This document shows positions 58,587 through 64,000 of a stretch of DNA of 64,000 bases, in pieces (position 1 is the first letter of the stretch; every line of letters starts with the position of its first letter). Both the position numbers and the translations under genes were made by a program. The DNA is from JAXHMB01 sp034521755 (GTDB lineage: Bacteria; Bacteroidota; Rhodothermia; Balneolales; Balneolaceae), in contig JAXHMB010000004.1 of assembly GCA_034521755.1 (NCBI GenBank), forward strand, positions 744,001-808,000. Reading direction: 5' to 3'. The notes below the pieces were generated by a model that saw only the letters and a list, made by a program, of their open reading frames with translations, was not told where the DNA came from and made no database searches.

Positions 58587-58970
58587 ATGTCCAAGAAACA
58601 TTCTGAGCGATTTGTCACATTAGTTGATGATGCCCTGACCCGAGTTGAAGAAATTACGCCGCAGGAAGTGCAGCAAAAGCTTGATGATGAAGAAGATGAT
58701 TTTGTGTTGCTGGATGTGCGGGAAAAAGATGAATGGAAAAGTTCTCATATTGCCGGTGCTCAGTACCTGGGCAAGGGCATTATTGAGCGTGATATTGAGA
58801 ATGAAATCCCTGATGTTGATCAGGAGCTGGTACTGTATTGTGGCGGTGGTTATCGTTCCGCACTGGCAGCAGACAACCTTCAGAAGATGGGTTATAAAGA
58901 TGTGAAATCATTGCAGGGGGGATTTCGGTCCTGGAATGAGGCAGGATTTCCTATCGTCAAAAAAGATTAG
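58587..58970 (+). CDS. Rhodanese-domain protein
   Basis: The 127-residue protein is a single rhodanese domain: LLDVREKDEWKSSHIAGAQYL and active-site loop LYCGGGYRSA with Cys85. It transfers sulfane sulfur. A longer N-terminal helix (1-25) precedes it. Its stop overlaps the stop of the gene on the other strand by 4 bases. Confidence 0.92.
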   Translation: MSKKHSERFVTLVDDALTRVEEITPQEVQQKLDDEEDDFVLLDVREKDEWKSSHIAGAQYLGKGIIERDIENEIPDVDQELVLYCGGGYRSALAADNLQKMGYKDVKSLQGGFRSWNEAGFPIVKKD

Positions 58971-61837
58971 CCTTTTAAAGCCTTTTCTATTAGCACCGCC
59001 GGATGGCAGGCTTTTTTTGAAACTCCATCTTTGATCTGATGCCTGCATGAAAATCCCGGTGCACAAACCACATGGTTATCCATCTTTCGCAGTTTAGGAA
59101 ACAGCACCAGTTCACCAATTTCCACAGATATGTTGTAGTGATCGGCTTCATACCCAAAACTTCCGGCCATCCCGCAGCACCCGGTTTCCAGATCTTTAAC
59201 GTTATATCCCGCAAATTGTAATGCTTCAATTACAGGCCCATTTCCAACTAAAGCTTTGGTATGACAATGCCCATGCAGCGCTACTTTAGAACCGGGTTCA
59301 TCAAAAAGTGATTTGAGTTCTTGATCTTTCTTTGTCACCTCAGCAAAAAATTCTTCAAATAAATATGAGTTTGAAGCTACCTCTTTAGCATCTGAAAGGT
59401 GATGATCATCACATAACTCTAGGTATTCGTCTCTTAGTGTGAGAATTTCAGAGGGTTCCAGTCCGATAATAGGAATATCCTGCCGGACATATTCTGTAAG
59501 CAGTTCAATATTTTCGGTTGCCAGCTTTTTTGCCTGATCAAGCATCCCTTTGGAAATTTGTGGCCTGCCGATTTCTGTAATATCCGGTATCACTACTTCA
59601 AATCCCATGCTTTCTAGAACGGAGACGGCAGCCCTTCCAATTTGAGGCTCATGATAGTTTGTGTATAAATCAATAAGCAATACTATTTTTCTATCAGATG
59701 AGATATTATTGTTGCGATTTTTGAACCACGCTTTGAATGTCTGTGCTGCAAACTTTGGGAGGTTACGCTTCTTTTCCACATTAAAAAACCGGAAAAGAAG
59801 TTCTTTAGCGACGGGTGTATTCATTACCCAGTTTGAAAATTTTGGGAAAAGGGCGGCGAGCGGATAAAAAGAACCGGCCTGCCCAAAGAATCTTTCAGAT
59901 AGTGACAGCCCATTTTCGTTATGCCAACCCTGCATGAATTCCGCTTTCATTTTTGCCATGTCTACGTTGGCAGGACACTCACTTTTGCAGGCCTTGCAGC
60001 TGAGACAGAGATCCAGGGCATCTTTAAGCTCCTCTGACTTGAATGCTTCTGGGCCTTTTCCGCTAAACAGCTGACGAAATAGATTTGCGCGTCCGCGTGT
60101 GCTGTCTTTTTCTTCTTTGGTGGCCATGTAGGAGGGGCACATGGTTCCTCCGCTTTCTGCCAGTTTTCGGCATACTCCGGCGCCATTGCACAATTCAAGT
60201 GCATCATTAAAACTCCCTTCTTTACGCCAGGCAAAACGTGTATCCGGTTCTTTTTGAGAGGAAGATATCCGAAGGTGGTCATCAATGGGAGCAGGATCTA
60301 CAATTTTCCCCGGGTTAAAGATGTAGTTGGGGTCCCAGATTTCTTTCACTTTTTTGAGCAAAGGCATCATTTCTTTTCCCAATACTTTTGGGATGTAGGG
60401 AGCACGTGCTCGTCCGTCTCCATGCTCTCCGGAAAGAGATCCATTGTAGTTTTTCACCAAATCAGCAATTTCATCAGCCATCGCCTGCATTTTCTGGATG
60501 CCTTCCGGTTTGGAAATGTCAATAACGGGACGAAGATGAAGCTCACCTACAGATGCATGTGCATAAAAGACACAGTTGGTCTGGTGGCGGTCTAAAATTT
60601 CTTGAAAATCATCAACGTATTCGGGCAGATCCCGGACACGCACTGCTGTATCTTCGCAAAATGAGGGCGTTCGCTCATCTGCTCCCAGCCCCATTAGAAG
60701 GCCGAGGCCGGATTTTCGTAAATTCCATACCCGCTGAATTTTTTCCTCTTCTTTGATAACCGGAGAAGAATCTGCCAGCCTGCTTTCCAACAACTGGGAC
60801 TGCAAGTTTTTTGCTTTGCTCAATAACTCTTTTTTGTTATCGCCGCTAAACTCAATGATGAGAATACCGTGTGGTTCTCCGTCCAGGAAAAAGCGGTTTT
60901 TGCGTTGCTCAATATTGCCTTTGGTAGCTTCAAGTATAACATGATCAATAAGTTCTACTGCAGCCGGATCTTTTTCCACGGCTTTAACTGTGGCTTCCAT
61001 GGCTTTGCGAATACTGGAAAAATGAGGAACAATGACAATGCGATGGTCATCCTGGGGGACAATTTTCACCTTGGCGGAAGAGGTCATAGCCAGGGTGCCT
61101 TCACTGCCACATAAAAGTTCAGCTAAATTGAACTTTCTTCCATCAGGGACGAAGGGCTGCATTTCACAGAGTTTGTCTAAAGCATAGCCGGTATTTCTAC
61201 GGATAATATCGGGATGAGGATAAGCTTCTAAAATTTGTTCCCGGTGCTGCTCGATGAGGTTAACCATACCTCTATAGATATGCCCTTCCAGCGAATTAAG
61301 AGATTTCTTCTCTTGCAGTTCTTCGTTGGATAAGGGCTTGAATGTTGCAGCTGATCCATCACTGAGCACCGCATCAACTTCAATAATGTGTTCCCGGGTT
61401 GTTTTGTGTTTGATGGAATAAATACCACATGAATTGTTGCCAATCATTCCTCCCAGCATGCAGCGATTTGTGGTAGCAGTATCCGGCCCAAAAAGCAGGT
61501 TATGTTTTCCAAGCTGCCTGTTAAGCGTGTCTCGAATGACACCCGGTTCCACCCGGGCAAATCTTTCATGAGGGTTAATTTCTAAAATATTGGTCATGAA
61601 TTTTGATACATCCATGATGATGCCTCTGCCTGTTGTTTGTCCGGCCAGACTGGTTCCGGCACTTCGGGCAGTAATGGAAAGTCCATGTTCATTGGCATGC
61701 CTGACAAGTGCGCGAATATCTTGTGTGGACTTAGGGAAGGCCACGCCTTGAGGAAGCTCCTCATACATAGAAGCATCGTTGGCATACAGGTGCCTTGATT
61801 GTGAATCAGTATGGATTTGAATGGGTATCGACATCAA
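58967..61837 (-). CDS. FAD-linked oxidase with Fe-S and CCG domains (YdiJ/D-2-hydroxyacid dehydrogenase type)
   Basis: The 956-residue protein has an FAD-binding PCMH domain at the start (LPQGVAFPKSTQDIRALV, SAGTSLAGQTTGRGIIMD, GGMIGNNSCG), the FAD-oxidase C domain (GEHGDGRARAPYIPKVLG), a 4Fe-4S module (CLSCKACKSECPANVDM, with CNGAGVCRKL before) and a CCG domain (ETGCCGMAGSFG, HGHCHTKAL). This is the YdiJ plan; E. coli YdiJ is reported as a D-2-hydroxyglutarate dehydrogenase. With lhgO next, a paired role for D and L isomers is an inference. Confidence 0.92.
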   Translation of the reverse strand: MMSIPIQIHTDSQSRHLYANDASMYEELPQGVAFPKSTQDIRALVRHANEHGLSITARSAGTSLAGQTTGRGIIMDVSKFMTNILEINPHERFARVEPGVIRDTLNRQLGKHNLLFGPDTATTNRCMLGGMIGNNSCGIYSIKHKTTREHIIEVDAVLSDGSAATFKPLSNEELQEKKSLNSLEGHIYRGMVNLIEQHREQILEAYPHPDIIRRNTGYALDKLCEMQPFVPDGRKFNLAELLCGSEGTLAMTSSAKVKIVPQDDHRIVIVPHFSSIRKAMEATVKAVEKDPAAVELIDHVILEATKGNIEQRKNRFFLDGEPHGILIIEFSGDNKKELLSKAKNLQSQLLESRLADSSPVIKEEEKIQRVWNLRKSGLGLLMGLGADERTPSFCEDTAVRVRDLPEYVDDFQEILDRHQTNCVFYAHASVGELHLRPVIDISKPEGIQKMQAMADEIADLVKNYNGSLSGEHGDGRARAPYIPKVLGKEMMPLLKKVKEIWDPNYIFNPGKIVDPAPIDDHLRISSSQKEPDTRFAWRKEGSFNDALELCNGAGVCRKLAESGGTMCPSYMATKEEKDSTRGRANLFRQLFSGKGPEAFKSEELKDALDLCLSCKACKSECPANVDMAKMKAEFMQGWHNENGLSLSERFFGQAGSFYPLAALFPKFSNWVMNTPVAKELLFRFFNVEKKRNLPKFAAQTFKAWFKNRNNNISSDRKIVLLIDLYTNYHEPQIGRAAVSVLESMGFEVVIPDITEIGRPQISKGMLDQAKKLATENIELLTEYVRQDIPIIGLEPSEILTLRDEYLELCDDHHLSDAKEVASNSYLFEEFFAEVTKKDQELKSLFDEPGSKVALHGHCHTKALVGNGPVIEALQFAGYNVKDLETGCCGMAGSFGYEADHYNISVEIGELVLFPKLRKMDNHVVCAPGFSCRHQIKDGVSKKACHPAVLIEKALKG

Positions 61838-61883
61838 GCCTTAAGATGCTGAAACATGTGTAGCTTGACAAGCAGAGAATGTA

Positions 61884-63086
61884 TTACAGGCTGAATGCCT
61901 TTTGAGCTCTGCCCACAATTTCATCACCGATAGCAAGTCCTGCTGTAGCAGCAGGACTGGGGGCGTTAAGTACATGTATTTCCCGATTGGTAGTAGCAAA
62001 CTGGAAGTCATCAATAATGTCTCCATTCGGACGCAAAGCCATGGCACGCACACCGGCCGGAGCAGGTTTTAAATCAGATGGTTGTATGGAAGGGATAAGT
62101 TTTTGCAGTCCTTTAACAAAAGCCTTTTTAGAAAAAGAGCGGTAATATTCATCGAGGCCCATGCGCCAGTGTTCTTTTGCGAGTTTCCAAAAGCCGGGGA
62201 AGTTTACTGTCTCGATGGTCTCCTGGAGGTCAAAAGAAAGTTTGGTATATCCTTCCCGTTTGAAAGCAAATACAGCATTTGGGCCACATTCTACTCCACC
62301 CAAAACCATTTTGGTAAAGTGTACTCCCAGAAATGGGAAATCAGGATTTGGCATAGGATAAATAAGTCCGTTAACCATATGCTGGGCTTCTTCGGTCAGT
62401 TCATAGTATTCTCCTCGAAAAGGCACAATTTGAATGTCGTTGCGAATACCGGCAGACTCGGCAACACGATCGCTGTAAAGGCCGGCACAATTAATCACAT
62501 AATTGGATTTAAATTTATCACGTTGGGTTTGGATTACAACAAAATCCTTTTTGTGTTGGATATCTGTGACTTTCTGGTTGAGCTTAACAGTCCCATTTCT
62601 TGCTTCAATAAATTCTTTTTCTTTCTCACAGACTCCCACAAAATTGACGATACCGGAGCAGGGAACATGAATAGCCTTAATCCCTTCTGCATAGGGTTCT
62701 ATTTCTTTAAGTTCTTTTTGGTCAATTTTTTGGATTCCTTCTATTTCATTTGTCCGGCCAGTCTCAAAGATAGTTTGCAGCCGTCCCAGCTGATCCTCTT
62801 CTGTGGCAACGATAACCTTACCACAAATTTCATAAGCTACACCATGGGTTTTACAAAAATCTACCAGCTGATGGCGTCCATCTATACAGTTTTTGGCGCG
62901 ATAACTGTTGGGCTTATAATAAATGCCTGAGTGGATAACACCCGAATTATTTCCCGTTTGATGAGCGGCTACCCTGTCTTCTTTTTCTAGTACTAAAATT
63001 GTTGCATCCGGATAGGCTTTCGAAAGTTTATAGGCGGTTGAAAGTCCTACAATACCGGCACCGATAATGGTAAAATCGTAGATCAC
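61884..63086 (-). CDS. lhgO: L-2-hydroxyglutarate oxidase
   Basis: The 400-residue FAD protein of the DAO fold has the dinucleotide motif IIGAGIVGLSTAYKLS, then NNSGVIHSGIYYKPNSYRAKNC, GIVNFV and GVRAMALRP near the C-terminus, all typical of LhgO. It oxidises L-2-hydroxyglutarate to 2-oxoglutarate with electrons to quinone. It precedes the YdiJ-like gene (46 bases gap) on the same strand, so the pair likely forms an operon. Confidence 0.92.
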   Translation of the reverse strand: MIYDFTIIGAGIVGLSTAYKLSKAYPDATILVLEKEDRVAAHQTGNNSGVIHSGIYYKPNSYRAKNCIDGRHQLVDFCKTHGVAYEICGKVIVATEEDQLGRLQTIFETGRTNEIEGIQKIDQKELKEIEPYAEGIKAIHVPCSGIVNFVGVCEKEKEFIEARNGTVKLNQKVTDIQHKKDFVVIQTQRDKFKSNYVINCAGLYSDRVAESAGIRNDIQIVPFRGEYYELTEEAQHMVNGLIYPMPNPDFPFLGVHFTKMVLGGVECGPNAVFAFKREGYTKLSFDLQETIETVNFPGFWKLAKEHWRMGLDEYYRSFSKKAFVKGLQKLIPSIQPSDLKPAPAGVRAMALRPNGDIIDDFQFATTNREIHVLNAPSPAATAGLAIGDEIVGRAQKAFSL

Positions 63087-63261
63087 AGAAAAAGGGTTAA
63101 ATCGAATTTTTTAATTTGGCAAAATATACAAAAACAGATGAGAGTCTGTTAATAAAACTATATATAAGAAAGGAATGATTCAGCATGTATTTCAGTTGAT
63201 CAAATTCAATGTAAGCGTTATTTTTAAAGACTTTCGATAAAACTAAAAGAAAACCCGAGAT

Positions 63262-64000
63262 ATGGCACAAGAAGTAAAAGAAAAGTTACCCTATAAAGTT
63301 AAAGATATTGGTTTAGCAGATTTTGGGCGGAAAGAAATTCGTTTGGCTGAAGCTGAAATGCCGGGCCTGATGTCTATTCGTGAAGAATATGCCGAAGAGC
63401 AGCCTTTGGAAGGTGCACGAATTGCTGGCTGTCTGCATATGACTGTGCAAACGGCTGTACTTATTGAAACCCTTGTAGAATTGGGTGCTGAGGTTCAGTG
63501 GTCATCATGCAACATTTTTTCAACTCAAGATCACGCCGCTGCAGCTATTGCTGAAACAGGTGTTCCTGTTTATGCCTGGAAGGGTGAAACCGAAGAAGAA
63601 TATATCTGGTGTATAGAACAAACGCTTTTCTTTGAAGATGGCAAGCCATTAAACATGATTCTTGATGATGGCGGTGATCTTACGGCACTAGTACATGAGG
63701 AATATCCGGAACTGCTGAAAGATATTCGTGGAATTTCTGAAGAAACCACAACCGGCGTTAATCGTTTATACCGAATGGCCAAAGAGGGAACTCTCGGTGC
63801 TCCTGCTATGAACGTGAATGATTCCGTTACCAAGTCTAAATTTGATAATAAATACGGATGTAAAGAATCATGTGCTGATGCTCTGCGCCGCGCCACTGAT
63901 ATAATGATGGCCGGTAAAGTTGCTGTTGTTGCCGGATATGGAGACGTTGGTAAAGGATCTGCAGCTTCTCTGCGCGGAGCCGGTGCACGAGTAATTGTTA
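63262..64000 (+). CDS. ahcY: Adenosylhomocysteinase, 5' part
   Basis: The gene starts at ATG 63262 and runs off the window; 246 residues are visible. It begins VKDIGLADFGRKEIRLAEAEMPGLM, then GCLHMTVQTAVLIETL, SSCNIFSTQDHAAAAI, EETTTGVNRLY, NDSVTKSKFDN and the NAD site VVAGYGDVGKGSA. It hydrolyses S-adenosylhomocysteine to adenosine and homocysteine. I looked for a SAH riboswitch in the 175 bases upstream and did not recognise one. Confidence 0.95.
   Translation, partial: MAQEVKEKLPYKVKDIGLADFGRKEIRLAEAEMPGLMSIREEYAEEQPLEGARIAGCLHMTVQTAVLIETLVELGAEVQWSSCNIFSTQDHAAAAIAETGVPVYAWKGETEEEYIWCIEQTLFFEDGKPLNMILDDGGDLTALVHEEYPELLKDIRGISEETTTGVNRLYRMAKEGTLGAPAMNVNDSVTKSKFDNKYGCKESCADALRRATDIMMAGKVAVVAGYGDVGKGSAASLRGAGARVIV

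Noticed and set aside
63087..63261. SAH riboswitch before ahcY
   Set aside because: I could not find the conserved paired elements of the known SAH riboswitch; the region is AT-rich without a clear structure.
1..64000. CRISPR arrays, prophage genes, rRNA or plasmid origins
   Set aside because: No regularly spaced direct repeats, phage structural or replication-initiation genes or rRNA sequence were seen; the only RNA gene found is tRNA-Arg.

Overview
The window looks like chromosome of a heterotrophic, facultatively denitrifying member of the Bacteroidota/Rhodothermota/Balneolota side of the tree. The evidence is a fused ccoNO cytochrome cbb3 oxidase, a clade II (Sec/lipoprotein-type) nosZ cluster ordered cytochrome-nosZ-membrane protein-nosL-nosD-nosF-nosY, a nirK with a fused cytochrome c followed by SUMF1 and SCO genes, Rrf2 regulators, many lipoproteins and moderately AT-rich DNA. 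Balneolota is my best guess; no 16S or other marker is present to prove it. The sequence starts inside a hybrid histidine kinase gene and ends inside ahcY.

Layout. 1-6 kb: kinase end, cold-shock protein, repeat-containing lipoprotein, an M20 peptidase (frameshifted), a flavin reductase-like protein, and an anti-sigma-like ATPase/acetyltransferase fusion with a STAS partner. 6-14.8 kb (minus strand): one long operon led by an Rrf2 regulator, encoding the copper ATPase CcoI, CcoS, fused CcoNO, CcoQ, CcoP, CcoG, CcoH and a TauE/SafE-like protein, i.e. a complete cbb3 oxidase with its assembly factors. 14.9-28 kb (plus strand): two paralogous Rrf2 regulators around a CaiB-type CoA transferase, the nos cluster for N2O reduction, hemN, the iron-sulfur repair protein ric, and an uncharacterised protein resembling nitronate monooxygenase. 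28-43 kb: central metabolism (ppdK, ADP-forming acyl-CoA synthetase), ferritin, a KAS III-like enzyme, a tryptophanase remnant, a redox/membrane cluster, a ComA-like enzyme, an MmgE/PrpD protein, a SufR-like regulator and a degenerate Ric paralogue. 43-54.6 kb: ferredoxin, a second divergent cbb3-like terminal oxidoreductase with unusual cytochrome c fusions, truncated haemoglobin, small membrane proteins, nirK-SUMF1-SCO, a CoA transferase and an azurin-like cupredoxin. 54.8-64 kb: tRNA-Arg, a pseudouridine synthase, an IS200-like transposase flanked by identical palindromes, recN, rhodanese, two 2-hydroxyacid oxidoreductases and ahcY.

How it fits together. NirK would make NO and NosZ would reduce N2O, but no canonical NorB/NorZ is visible; the divergent oxidase at 43.9-47.6 kb beside nirK is the one candidate in the window for NO reduction, although it keeps the tyrosine typical of O2-reducing cbb3 enzymes. 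Ric, truncated haemoglobin, HemN, azurin, SCO and three cysteine-containing Rrf2 regulators fit NO stress and micro-oxic respiration. A shared 16-bp imperfect palindrome (RRGA-N8-TCYT) lies 21-28 bases before five start codons (two rrf2 genes, nosC, ric, the acyl-CoA synthetase), with weaker copies elsewhere, suggesting one regulon.

Quality caution. Four genes (M20 peptidase, ccoI, nosZ, the nitronate-monooxygenase-like gene) are each split by what looks like exactly one extra base. The shared direction suggests consensus errors rather than gene death, but this cannot be settled from the sequence alone. By contrast, the DUF3565 copy at 39 kb, the cytochrome fragment at 48.06 kb and the tryptophanase remnant at 33.3 kb show real decay.
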